Shown one piece after another: positions 1 to 10,495 of a DNA stretch of 64,000 bases; the stretch's first letter is position 1, and every line of letters starts with the position of its first letter. The stretch lies in the NCBI GenBank assembly GCA_039090855.1, contig CM077005.1:17089921-17153920 (forward strand), read 5' to 3'. The stretch is from Macrothele yani (Eukaryota > Arthropoda > Arachnida > Araneae > Macrothelidae). Position numbers and translations under genes: made by a program. The notes beneath the pieces are model-generated. The model did not search any database, was not told where the DNA came from, and saw only the letters and a program-made list of their open reading frames with translations.

Positions 1-463
1 CAGTGGCGATGTTCCCGCGCCCATGCTAATCTTTGCACCCTGTGATGTGCGGTCAGCAGCGGTACCCTCGTGGGACGAAGACTTCTGTACCCCATAGCGG
101 GGAGGTGTTTTTGGATGGTGTGGCTGCTTACACGTTTTTGTGCACCAGCGTTAAATTGCCGAGTGATTTCTTGCACTGTGGACCGTCTATCTGCTGTTAC
201 AATGCGAGCTAGCCGACGATGACCTCGCTATCCACAAGCTGTTGTCCACGGCAGTTGGCACTTGCAGGGATGGTTTTACCGGATTCGATGTACTCACGGT
301 GCACCCGTGACACAGTGGCTTGTGAAAATCCCAGTGCCTGCACGACTTCCGAGATGGAGTGACCCATTCGTCGGGCCCGGACAATTTGCCCACGATCAAA
401 TGCGCTTAGATCCTTCGTCTTACCCATACTGCGCCCGACTCTTACTGATTTCCGTCGCATCAC
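1..463 (-). pseudogene. Tc1-like transposase, N-terminal part, cut by window edge
   Basis: This is the DNA-binding part of a Tc1-family transposase, which would cut and paste its own element. The minus-strand reading starts near 463 (ATG) with a second ATG at 427 (MGKTKDLSAFDRGQIV). It carries a paired-like helix-turn-helix (GHSISEVVQALGFSQATVSR). A stop appears near 209, but the homologous reading resumes in another frame (RLARIVTADRRSTVQEITRQ) down to base 1, so a small indel has broken it near 215. The catalytic DDE half would lie to the left of the window. Fragmentation means it is not a working gene. The family assignment is from the helix-turn-helix pattern and is fairly secure. Confidence 0.8.
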
Positions 464-575
464 TCCTTATATTGTCGGATCGTGCATACGTCATGTCGTT
501 TCCGTTTACAGGGCTGCCCACAGCGCCATGTTTGCATAACGCCAGATGTCTCTAATTCAATTGCTCTTCAGTGTA

Positions 576-2143
576 CAGCATAATGGTAAAGCCAGGAATA
601 CATATTGTACATCATTTTAAAGGAAATTTTATGCTGAATTGAAATATCTTTAATGAATGTTATGACCAGTAATAGAGGTGAAGTTACAAGCAAAAGTACA
701 GCGTCTAGTCATAAAGAGCAAAAAAATAGTGGAATTTGTGAAATTAGTGTACAATGCATTTAACGTAAAATTACTTACATTATTGAAACTTGCAGGACAC
801 TTGAAATAACATACCAACAAGCAAAATACGCTTAATATTTAATTGGATAACCACGGTTTTTTAGTAACAAAGTGCAGTTTCTTGGCATGGAACTAATGAG
901 CTTCTCTAGTTGTCCATTGGTCACAACATGGTGCCATACGGCCCTTACAGACTCAATACTGCTGTTTTAGATGTGGGTCCTTGTTGATGGATCTTTTGCT
1001 TCAATCTCACCCACAGATTCTCTACGGGATTAAGATCCGGTGACTGTGCCGGCCACTGTAATTTTCTTATAACTTTTTGACTAGTCTACTCGTCAACCAA
1101 CTTTGACCGATGACATGGCGCATTATCGTGTTGAAAGATAAAATTCCGCAAACCCATGCCTTGTGTAGATGGGAGCTGTTTAGAGTCCAAAACATCCACA
1201 CATTTCAATCCATTCAATGTGCCATCAGCAATGTGCAGACGGCCAACACTGCTGGCTGAAATATAGGACCATAACATCACCGAATGTGGGTGCTTGATTG
1301 TTGGCTGGATGCAGCATGCCTTATATCTTTCACCAGCCCGAAGACGTACGTAAGTATTTCTATTATTAGCGGAAATAGTAACAGTTGTTTCATCACTGAA
1401 AACAACATTTTTCCATTAATCAACAATCCAATTCTTTTGAGCCTTGGCCCAAGCAATTCTTTTGAGCCGTTGTTGTTCAGTAAGGAAAGGTTTTCGTGCA
1501 GCTTTTCGTGCAGTCAGTGCATTTTCTTGTAGCCTACGACGAACTGTACGTGCAGATGCAATAATCCCTACTTCATTCTCCCACTCATTTCTTAAATCAG
1601 CGGCTGTTTTAAACCTTGATTTTAAGGAACGACGAATCAACATGCGATCATCACGTTCAGTACACAGCCTTGGTCGACCTCTTCTTTTTCTGTTTTCCAC
1701 ACATCCACTTTCTGCAACTCTTTTAATGGTGCGCAAGACAGTGGAATGATCACAGTCACATTTAACAGCAATTTTGGCACTGTGTTATGACCAATGGAGA
1801 ACTAGAGAAGCTCATTAGTTCCATACCAAGAAGGTGCACTTTGTTACTAAGAAACCGTGGTTATCCAATTAAATATTAAAGCGTATTTTGCTTGTCGGTA
1901 AGCTATTTCAAGTGTCCTGCAAGTTTCAATAATGTAATTGTACAGTAATTTTACGTTAAATGTATTGCACACTAATATCACAAATTCCACTATTTTTTTG
2001 CTTTTTATGACTAGACGCTGTACTTTTGCTTGTAACTCCACTTCTATTACTGCTAATACCATTCATTAAAGATATTTGAATTCAGCATAAAATTTCCTTT
2101 AAAATGATGTACAATATGTATTCCTGGCTTTACCATTATGCTC
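576..2143 (-). mobile_element. Complete Tc1-like transposon with very long inverted repeats
   Basis: The element is bounded by TA dinucleotides (574-575 and 2144-2145) with outer ends reading CAGCATAATGGTAAAGCC on the left and its complement (one mismatch near the tip) on the right. The inverted repeats run about 335 bp: 576-909 and 1802-2143. They contain matching blocks such as the one ending GAGCTTCTCTAG. Total length 1568 bp is normal for Tc1, but inverted repeats this long are unusual, since many Tc1 elements have 30-60 bp repeats. A transposase relic fills the centre. Confidence 0.9.
910..1770 (-). pseudogene. Tc1-like transposase with two nonsense codons
   Basis: This transposase pseudogene lies between the long inverted repeats. 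Read on the minus strand it gives the second helix-turn-helix (TERDDRMLIRRSLKSRFKTA), then FLTEQQRLKRIAWA, the first catalytic Asp in VVFSDET, the second in FQHDNAPCHRS, and the Glu in WPAQSPDLNPVENLW, a DD34E-type arrangement. In-frame stops interrupt it near 1413-1415 and 1083-1085, and the C-terminus is degraded. The true start is unclear because no ATG precedes the first helix in frame. With only two stops across most of the protein, the copy is old but not ancient. Confidence 0.85.
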
Positions 2144-2145
2144 TA

Positions 2146-2689
2146 AAGGATGACTTCAAACACCAAAAATTGACTTTCGGTTTACTGGTGCAGGACTTTT
2201 GGCCACGATTGTACATGTGCAACTAGAATGTCCCATTTAACTTTTGCTTGCCCTGAATGCATTGCCTTAATTGCTTTTCAAAATTTTGCATTTTACTTAC
2301 GAAAAATAGTACTGTACTCGTAAATCTACCTCCCTCCTCCTTAATACCTTCCTTTAAGCCAGCGACTTTGCCCTGCACTCCTCTCCAACAAACTAGTCGC
2401 CCGCTGCCTCCTGCACTTTCACTGTCCCGGGACAGTCTTCAGAGCGCATTTGTAGCTTTAGACTCCTTTCCGTGTTGGAAGCTCCTACTTTATACAGAAA
2501 ACAAACAGCAGAGCAACTAGTAATCATCATTAGCCACCTGGCCACACAAACATGAGAAAGAGGCTTAAAACTAAGGAATTGGAAAAGTGGAGAACAACTG
2601 AATTTTCATGGCCATGCGGATGCTATTTTGATAACCTTTTTTGGAGACATAAATAACACACTTCTTAGGGGCAATACGTAGGGCTACAT
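2146..2689. other. Unassigned spacer
   Basis: No feature could be supported here. The open frame at 2257-2520 has no recognisable motif and no flanking gene signal. Confidence 0.5.
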
Positions 2690-3315
2690 GGAATACCCCA
2701 TTGTAGATGGATGGATGAAATTCGAAAGTATGCTGGAGTGACATGGAGGAGACAGGCTCAAGACAGACAAGTGTGGAAGAAACTTGGGGAGACTTTCATC
2801 TAGCAGTGGATTGATAATAATTCATGAAGATGATGACATGAAATAAAACACAAGACCCTTATGGGAGATGGATGGATGAAATTCGAAAGTATGCTGCAGC
2901 GACATGGAGAAGACAGGCTCAAGTGTTGAAGAAACTTGGGAAGACTTTCATCCAGCAGTGGATTGATAATGATTGATGATAATGATCATGACATGAAATA
3001 AAACACAAGACCCCATGGGAGATGGATGGGTGAAATTCGAAAGTATGCTGGAGTGACATGGAGGAGACAGGATCAAGTGTGGAAGAAACTTGGGGAGATA
3101 TTCATCCAGCAGTGGATTGATAATGATTGATGATGATGATGATGACATGAAATAAAACACAAGACCCCCATGGGAGATGTATGGATGAAATTCGAAAGCA
3201 TGCTGGAATGGCATGGAGGAGACAGGCTCATGTCAGACAATTGTGGAAGAAACTTGGGGAGACCTTCATCCAGCAGTGGATTGATAATGGTTGATGATGA
3301 TGACATTAAATAAAA
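2690..3315 (+). repeat. Tandem repeat made from RTE retrotransposon 3' tails
   Basis: Four direct copies of a ~153-161 bp unit begin near 2706, 2867, 3020 and 3173. Each unit encodes the last ~35 residues of the RTE protein found elsewhere in the window (RWMDEIRKYAGVTWRR ... FIQQWIDN), followed by a GAT-rich run and a constant linker (GACATGAAATAAAACACAAG). The open frames on the opposite strand here are shadows of the repeat. The unit therefore arose from a retrotransposon tail and was then amplified in tandem. Confidence 0.85.
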
Positions 3316-3344
3316 CACAAGACTTATTGTATTTTAAAGTTAAA

Positions 3345-3515
3345 TATCTGTTCGTCCAAGTGGGTCCGAGTTCGAATCCCGTGGGGCATGATTACTGTGT
3401 TTGACTTATGGCACTGGCTATGTGCCTTCCTTGGAACCAGTGGCCCTAAATTAGGGTCGAGCGACTGCTTATAGCTCATTGAGTTGCTCAGTGATCGTTA
3501 AACTCTTAGCCCCCC
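3345..3515 (+). mobile_element. SINE family 1, 5'-truncated copy
   Basis: This segment matches the body of the complete SINE at 23827-24044 in the opposite orientation. It retains a Pol III B box (GAGTTCGAATCCC near 3368), the GGCACTGGCT block, the palindrome CCCTAAATTAGGG, and the GACTGCTTATAGCTCATTGA block. The tRNA-like A box is missing and there is no clear A tail, so the copy is truncated at both ends. Confidence 0.8.
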
Positions 3516-3519
3516 CTCA

Positions 3520-4790
3520 CCCCAAAGGAAGTTAAATATACTGAAAAACTACACATTTTTAATTGGGTAGGTCGCAGGGTGGGCTTGCAGCCCCTTAGTG
3601 GCGTTCCTGTTATGGTACCACATAAATAATCACTCCGTACGTGACTTTGAGCAGCGTTGAAAAACCCAAGGTCTACAGTTGGTGACGTAATATGAAAAGG
3701 GTAGAAGGCTGGGACAGAATTTGTCAAAAATCGATCCGGAAAATCTCCGGAGCAAACAGAATATGCAGAGGCAGATTTACACGAAAGCTCACGATGCTGT
3801 ACGGCCCCAGAACAACGATTTATAAAAATAAATTAATATTTTCTTTTGGTCCGAGGAAAAATTAAAAAAAAAGAAGAAGAAGAAAATGAAGGATAAATTC
3901 GCTCTTCTGGGGTTTGGCAGCATGATTCCACCCGAACTTGAAGTACGGCAGTTAGAAGTATTAATTTAGTAGTTTAAATGCCGGCTGACTCAAAATCATA
4001 ATGAGAATAATATTACTTAATACTGCACAACAACTCAGCTCAGAAACTGAGGGTGTTATTTCTGGCACATCTGCTTAGGATGCAATGAACATTTTGCTAT
4101 TTAATTAGTTACTTAATATTACGGGACCGCCCAATCTTTGCCTCGAAATTTCTTTTTCCTCATCCAGCCAAGTTTAAGAAGCAATCACAAGACTGTTGCC
4201 ATGCGAGTTAAATGTGATTAGAAAACGCTCATTTTGCGCAATACGCTGTTAAATAAGTTGTGCCACCACATAGCTAAAAAAAAAAAAAAAAAAAACAGAA
4301 AAATTCTTACTTTTGGTTTTGTAGTTTCAATGGGATGTACAATCAGACTGTTTTATCCTGATAAAACTCCAAACTATTGCATTTCATGTGAACACGTATC
4401 TCAGTTTTTGAAGTACATCACAAAAAAAAAAAAAAAAAAAAAAAAACCTCAATGGGGAACGCCCACTTCCGGTTTCCCGATTTCACTCAATATCTAGTCA
4501 GCATATGAGTTCTTGATAAACCTTACCAGTATTAAATTTCATGCCGATATGCGTCGGGGATTTTGAGTCATTTTTAAAAATCTGCAAAACTGTCACGTGG
4601 ACACTGCAGCTGAGGATCTTAATCTGAATGATGACCAAAAGGAGGGTTGTTCATCGATCTGTTCTGATCCGCTGGGCACTTTAGCTGAGGATCTTTATTT
4701 TTTTACTCCATAATTATTGCAGGCGATGAAACAGGGTGCCTGCAATATGATCCACAAACCAAGCGACACAAAGCGCTGAATGGTGAGGTA
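3520..4790. other. Unassigned spacer with two poly-A runs
   Basis: No gene or element could be supported. A runs lie at about 4276-4294 and 4421-4446. Two GCTGAGGATCTT blocks (near 4610 and 4683) are the only internal repetition noticed. Confidence 0.5.
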
Positions 4791-4796
4791 GAGGTC

Positions 4797-6022
4797 TGCA
4801 CGGGCCTTAATTTGAAAAGCCCGGCCCGGGTCAAGCTCGCACATCCAAGACCCGGCCCGTTTCAAAAATTTTAATTAAAGACCGGCCCGTATATTTCTCC
4901 TGTTTCCAAGGCCTAGGACGGCCCGTAAAATTTCAACAATTACTAAAACACGAAGTTTACACCTAGTGCACTCGGAAGAGTTTTCGTTTTCTTAATTGCA
5001 CACGTATTCAATTACAATAAACGTTAATTCAGAATATTTCTGTGACTCCGTATAAGTTACGTGACGTCCGAGGAGGGGGGGGAGCTCGTATACTCAAAAA
5101 TATTGCATGTAAAAGGCAATTTTCATGCCTTTCAAATTTTCTGGGTTTTTAAATTATCATTGTCTACCGCCGGACCCGGAATATTCTTGCGGATAAGTAA
5201 GGAGGGGTTAATTCGGAAAGTACGAAATATCCAGAATTATGAGTCCGATCGTTCTATTTTACATTGTCTACAAGCACATATTCTCCGGAAGCGATTTTTT
5301 CGCGAAAATATTTCGCTTTCTTAAACTCCATAATAAGTATGAAAGAGTATTTTATCAGCAACACTGAACTGAGCATATGCTAAGGGAAAACAACGACAGA
5401 CTGCCCAGCTAACCAGTGTCACAGAAGTTTTGAAAACAGCTGGGCTGGGATACCTAAGAGCTCATTTGCCATCTGCTGACTCCCTGAGAGTACAAATGGG
5501 ACAAATATGGCACAGGTTTATACACAGAAGTAAGCTTCTTTCAGCCCATTTCTCAAGTGCCATTTAAGGCAACTTAAAAGCTTTTCACACATCTAGAGAA
5601 CAAAGTGCCGCCGACCTGAACAATAAAAAAGATCGTCTGCGAGCGGGTGGCTCGGTTTATAAATGCTGCAGTTAATAGCTTGCCCTGAAGTATGAGAGGA
5701 GGGTGAAAGTTAGAGAGAGAGAAGGGACCACATTCACATTGAAAAACTAAGGGAGCTGACTCACTCCAATTGTTTCGCAGGAGGGGAGGATGTCGCAAAA
5801 CTTCTATTTTTTCCAACAGCGGAAATTATTCAATCTTATCCTGGTGGTGTATGTTGTGAGATTTCCAAACGAGAAAGGCACCGCACAGTGATTGTTTTGC
5901 TCATAAAAAAAAACGAACCTGCTCGGCCCGTGTCTGTTTACATTAAATATTGAAGGCCCGGCACCGTTTTCCCAATTTAAAAATGAGCAAAGGCCCGACC
6001 CGGCCCGGGGTACCCACTCACC
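4797..6022. mobile_element. hAT-like non-autonomous element with GGCCCGG-rich ends
   Basis: Both ends are GC-rich in an AT-rich interior and are inverted relative to each other. The left end has GGTCTGCACGGGCC followed by AAGCCCGGCCCGGG; the right end has GGCCCGACCCGGCCCGGGG. A short outer inverted pair (GGTGAG near 4783, CTCACC near 6017) may be the true tip. No transposase was seen inside. I could not find an exact 8 bp duplication, so the boundaries are approximate and the superfamily is inferred from end composition. Confidence 0.55.
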
Positions 6023-6039
6023 ACTGACCAAGAAAGCCC

Positions 6040-6630
6040 GCGTGTAACTATCAAAGACAAAAACGATGCTGATAGCCTTTCTCGATTCGAAAGGTATAGT
6101 CCACAAGGAATTCGTACCAGTGGATTTAAAGATAAATCAAGAATTATACAAGCAAGTCTTATGACGTTTACGCAGCCGTATTCGTCGCCGTCGTCCCCAG
6201 TTATGGGAATCCGGAAATTGGTTCTTGTTCCATGATAACACAAGACCACATAATGTGTTGTCAGTCCAACAGTTCCTGGCTTACCATCAAATCACTGTGT
6301 TGCCACACGCGCTGTATTACCCTGATTTATTGCTCTGTAACTTCTTCCTGTTTCCGAGGATAAAACGGACACTAAAAGGCCAGTATCATGCAGGCATTAC
6401 ATCTATTCAAGCAACCGTGACAAAACTAACTTGCGGACATCCCTTAAAGTGCCTTCCAGAACTGTTGTCAGGATATGGAAACTGTGTGTTGATTCAGAAA
6501 GGCGGTATTTTGACGGTGAGCAGCATTAATTGCGAACATGCCTGGTACTTTTTTATATTCTTTATCACGTCAGTCCTGCAACTTTTCGGACGTAGGCTGT
6601 ATTTTCGTATCATGGGCACAGAGTATTAAA
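6040..6630 (+). pseudogene. Mariner-like transposase fragment
   Basis: This is the C-terminal catalytic part of a mariner transposase. The plus strand reads AFLDSKGIVHKEFVP, then, after a stop or frame change, WFLFHDNTRPHNVLSVQQFL with the second catalytic Asp, then YYPDLLLCNFFLFPRIKRTL, where mariner has its third Asp within the conserved YSPDLAP-type motif. The N-terminal helix-turn-helix and the first Asp are missing or unrecognisable, and there is at least one internal stop near 6160. The tail of the open frame beyond about 6520 no longer looks like mariner. No inverted repeats were located. Confidence 0.75.
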
Positions 6631-6820
6631 CTTATTTTCTAACTTTCATAATGTTTGTGCGTGCACATGTGCTATTTCATAATTTATTTCCAGTCCGTTA
6701 TTTTAAGAGACGGCAAACAATTTATTATTAACCGCTAATGATATCAATTTCCCCCTGTTGATTATTAATTCAGCGTTTGTCGTAAACGGTGTTATTTGAC
6801 TGCATATACAGTATAATTTA

Positions 6821-6907
6821 ATTGAAACTATTTAAGAAGCTGCCAATAAAAATGGCTGCCAGAAGATGGCAACAAATTTTATTGGCAGTTTTCTAAATAG
6901 TTTCAAT
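6821..6907. repeat. Hairpin, ~31 bp arms
   Basis: Inverted arms 6821-6851 (starting ATTGAAACTATTTAAGAAGC) and 6877-6907 pair with only a few mismatches around a 25 bp loop. It could be a tiny MITE or the remnant of inverted-repeat ends. No coding content. Confidence 0.8.
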
Positions 6908-7195
6908 TTTATTAGTCTAGATCCCAACAGGGAATTTCGCGCTATTGAAGAACATTTCCTCTATGAGTTTTCTACCCGTCGTTTTTGCCAGTTTTTCGAA
7001 TATTGACAAATAGATCCTATTTCGGCTTTGAAGCTCATTTCACTGACAGGATAATTTTCGATACAGATGAATACAGATATAGATGAACACATACACACGC
7101 AAATAAAAATGATTTGCTTTGCAATGACTGAAGTTCAATAAAAATCACACGCGTTATAGCACTGCACAGCGACAAGGTTTATACGTTTTAAAATT

Positions 7196-7257
7196 AACCA
7201 CTTTGGTATACACACTCCATTTTAATGGTGTAACGAGCTGTGTATACCTAAGTGGTT
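7196..7257. repeat. Hairpin, ~19 bp arms
   Basis: AACCACTTTGGTATACACA at the left pairs with TGTGTATACCTAAGTGGTT at the right across a ~24 bp loop. It sits just upstream of the tandem array at 7360. It may be a snap-back MITE or the end of the array's host element. Confidence 0.75.
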
Positions 7258-7359
7258 TATTTTGAAATATTACACAGGTGTAAGTACCAAGATCTAAAGT
7301 TTATAAGTTTGTTTACGCTTTCCAAGCGTACGTTGAAGAAGCGTATATGCTCCAGCTTT

Positions 7360-8000
7360 GTCCGTCTGTCCGTTCGTCCGTCCGCCCGCAAGATAACTCG
7401 CGTAAAAATGGTTCGATTTCGATGAAATTTTAGTATGTGGTAGGGGACCACCTGGGGACGAACCCTATTGAAAATGGGGTTAATGGGGTCAAAGGTCACG
7501 ACATAGGAGCGGGATCCATTCCATTGCCCTTATGCGTCATGATTTGCGTAAATATGGTTCGATTTCAATGAAATTTTAGTATGTGGTAGGGGACTACTTG
7601 GGGACAAACCCTATTGAAAATGGGTGAAGTGGGATCAAAGGTCAGGACATAGGAGCGGGATGCATTTCACTTCCCTTATGCGTCATAACTTGCGTAAATA
7701 TGGTTCGATTTCGATGACATTTTAGTTTGTCGTAGAGAACCACTTGGGGATGAACCCTATTGAAAATGGGTGAAGTGGTGTCAAAGGTCAGGACATAGGA
7801 GCGGGATGCATTCCATCGCCCTTATGCGTCATAACTTACGTAAAAATGCTTCGATTCTGACAAAACTTTATCATGTTATTCCGGAAGTACACTTTACGAG
7901 TTCTGTTGAATATCATCGAAATGGGGTCAAAGGTCAGGTCATAGAAGCGAGATTTATTCTATAGCCATTATCCTCATAACTGAGTAATGATTTCTGGTAT
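7360..8000. repeat. Tandem array, ~146 bp unit, 4-5 copies
   Basis: Units begin near 7402, 7549 and 7694, with decayed copies after 7835. Constant blocks are ATGGTTCGATTTCGATG, CCCTATTGAAAATGGG, TCAAAGGTCA and ATAGGAGCGGGAT. The array is introduced by a pyrimidine-type run of TCCG repeats (7362-7387). The open frames across it are by-products. The design (TCCG run plus ~150 bp units) resembles the larger array at 20959-25195 although the unit sequences differ. Confidence 0.85.
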
Positions 8001-8285
8001 GTTGGAAAGCGTATCATAATCAATGCATTGCATGATTTTACTAATTTGTTACTACTTATGAAAACATAATATGTTGATTATAATTCCACAGACAATAGCA
8101 AATATTTTTTGACGTAGGACTACGTCTAACTCCGCGGAGAGTATGGGGGGACTTACGGCCGACAGCCTGTGACAAAAATAGGTCCCAATTGAAATCATTA
8201 TGGTGTTAAAAATACGCGCCGCACACTAATCGTGTTAGCATATTCATAAACAGCGTGGAGTCCAACTCGCATACTGCGCATTACA
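8001..8285. other. Unassigned spacer
   Basis: Nothing supported. A short hairpin ACGTAGGACTACGT lies near 8113. Confidence 0.4.
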
Positions 8286-8505
8286 CAGTGGCGGATTTCC
8301 AATTAGGCGCACTAGGCGCTCGCCTAGGGCCTCAGAGCTTGAGGGGCCCAGAAAACGTATAATTGGATTGCCAGTATTATTTTGGCTTTCACAGACCGAA
8401 ACAAAAAAAAAGCAGACCTTTTTAATTTTCCGATGAAAATAATAAGAAAAAATGCTTTCAAGAAACTCTTCACATTCTCGCTTTCCTGTAGACACTGATG
8501 AAATC
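8286..8505 (+). mobile_element. hAT family A, single end fragment
   Basis: The sequence begins CAGTGGCGGATTTCC and continues through a CTAGGCGCTCGCCTAGGG block and GAAAACGTATAATTGGATT. This matches, in inverted orientation, the right end of the complete element at 41711-42543. The other end is not visible, so this is a truncated copy. The shadow open frame on the minus strand (8244-8495) is not a gene. Confidence 0.75.
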
Positions 8506-8578
8506 TTTACTGTCCACCTTTCTTAGTTCATAGCATTCGTCTATGCCAGGGGTCGGCAAACTGCGGTTCGCGAGCCAC

Positions 8579-8650
8579 GTGTGGCTCTTTGGTTACGTGC
8601 ATGTGGCTCTTTGGTTACGTGCATGTGGCTCTTTGGTTACGTGCATGTGG
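8579..8650. repeat. 24 bp tandem repeat, 3 copies
   Basis: Three near-identical units containing TGGCTCTTTGGTTACGTGCA lie just inside the hAT left end. They are probably an expansion of the subterminal region. Confidence 0.85.
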
Positions 8651-9523
8651 CTCTGAAGTAAAATTGAAAATGAAAATAAAACTATCATAGTTTCATTTAT
8701 AAATTTTTTAAAGGATTTTATTCACATAATGGTAATTTCATTTATTTCATAAGTCTCTCAAAACTTCGACACTACTGAAGAATCAGATTTTACCAAAAAC
8801 GTTGTTGTGTTGCTCGTAATTTTTAAAGCATTAATAAGCATTTCCCGGCAAAAACCAACAAATTTTAAGAAGCATATCGATTGTAGATAATCGAAATAAA
8901 TGTTTAAGGAGCTTTTCAACATGTCTACAAAGTAAAAACTAAGAAAAACAATAGATGAGCATCGTGACTTTAAAACTGAATGAACTGAATATTTCGCGTT
9001 TATCTCGAACTCATATGGCCTTCCAACCTATCTTATTTGCCAAGAGAAACTTGCGCACAACAAAAAGTCAAATTTGGAGAGACACTTCACGACAAAACAT
9101 GCCTCATTTGCTAGAAAATATCCTGTCGGTGACACAAGAAAAAGAGCTTTGAAGAACTTCCGAAAAATGTTGAAAAATCAAGTTCTGCATTTAATTATTG
9201 GAGACAGTCTGCCAATAATGTTAATATTGCAAGCTTCGTAGTGAGTCAGGAGATCGCTAAGAGAGGAAAACCATTCACAGATGGTGAATACATAAAATGT
9301 TGTTTTGTTAATGCATCTGAAGAACATTTTCGGAATTTCAAAAACAAAGCAGAGATTTTAAATAAAATTAAAAACATACCGTTATCTGCCAAAACAGTAG
9401 TAGATAAGACAGCTAAAATGTCCTCAAATGTGACCAACCAACAAGTCGAAGACGTTAAATTAGTTTCAGCTTTATCAATTGCGGTAGATAAGTCTTGCGA
9501 CATCAAGGACACAGCCCATGTTT

Positions 9524-9835
9524 GATCATATGTAGAGGATTTTAGGAAGGGAGTGTCTGACCCCAGGTCTTAAACAACCCTTAGAAATAGGAAGCTAGGA
9601 GATTTGGGCTAAAGTGCCAGATAGGAAAGTCACACGGAAGAGAAGTAGAAAGGCGGAGGAAGACGCCCTTATTTATTACCGGGAAGCCAGTACCCCGGGG
9701 TCCGACGGCTTAACGTGCTCATCCGACACACGGCGGATATATAGTGGATCGAGCGTTCGTACCCGTCTGGGATCGAACCTGAGGTCCCTTCCGTGGCAGT
9801 CACGAACGTTGCCCACTAGGCCACCCGCGGCCACC
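9524..9835 (-). mobile_element. SINE family 2, copy 1
   Basis: A tRNA-derived short element reads on the minus strand with a Pol III A box (GGGTGGCCTAGTGGGC) near 9813-9828 and a B box (GGTTCGATCCC near 9769). Its body closely matches 43377-43681. It is flanked by a 10 bp duplication, GCCCATGTTT (9514-9523) and GCCCAGGTTT (9836-9845), one mismatch. It interrupts hAT codons for an alanine-glutamine-valine stretch, so it is younger than the hAT. Its two open frames on either strand are not genes. Confidence 0.85.
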
Positions 9836-10495
9836 GCCCAGGTTTCCCTTTTTGTGCGGTATATATCATCTGACGGTCCCACAGAAGAACTTCTGGAATT
9901 ATTGCCACTCAAGCGCTAAACGCGTGGAAAGGACATAGCAAATGCCGTCCTTGAATGCATGGAAAAAAATCATATCCCACTCAATTAAATTGTGTCAATT
10001 GCAACCGATGGTGCAAAAAATATGGCAGGAGCGAAAAAGGGGTTTGTTTCATTTTTAAAAGGAAAAATTAATCATGAAGTGATTACTTTCCATTGTATAC
10101 TCCACCAGGAAGCACTTTGTGCTTAAATATTTCCAGAAGAAATCGGTAAAATTATGGAATTGGTACTTAAGATTACCAACTTTATTACAGCAAGGGGACT
10201 TAACCATCGACAATTTAAAAAGTTGCTAAGTGAAACGGAGAGCGAGTATTCAGATCTTCTCCAGTACAAACAGGGTTCGATGGCTTTCCAGAGGCGACGT
10301 GTTAAAGCGTTTTGCATCTTCCATAAATGAAATCAAACTATTCCTCGACAACAAGGGTGTTTACTATTCAGAATTAACAGAAGATCAGTGATTGCAAAAA
10401 TTGTACTTTATGGTGGACGTTACGTCTCAACTGAATCAGATCAACCGTAAGTTACAAGGCAAGGGAAATACTGCTTTTTTCAATGGTAGAAACTA

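Noticed and set aside
3061..3318. Short His/Ser-rich frames near 2948-3318 (minus)
   Set aside because: Antisense of the GAT tails in the RTE-derived tandem repeat.
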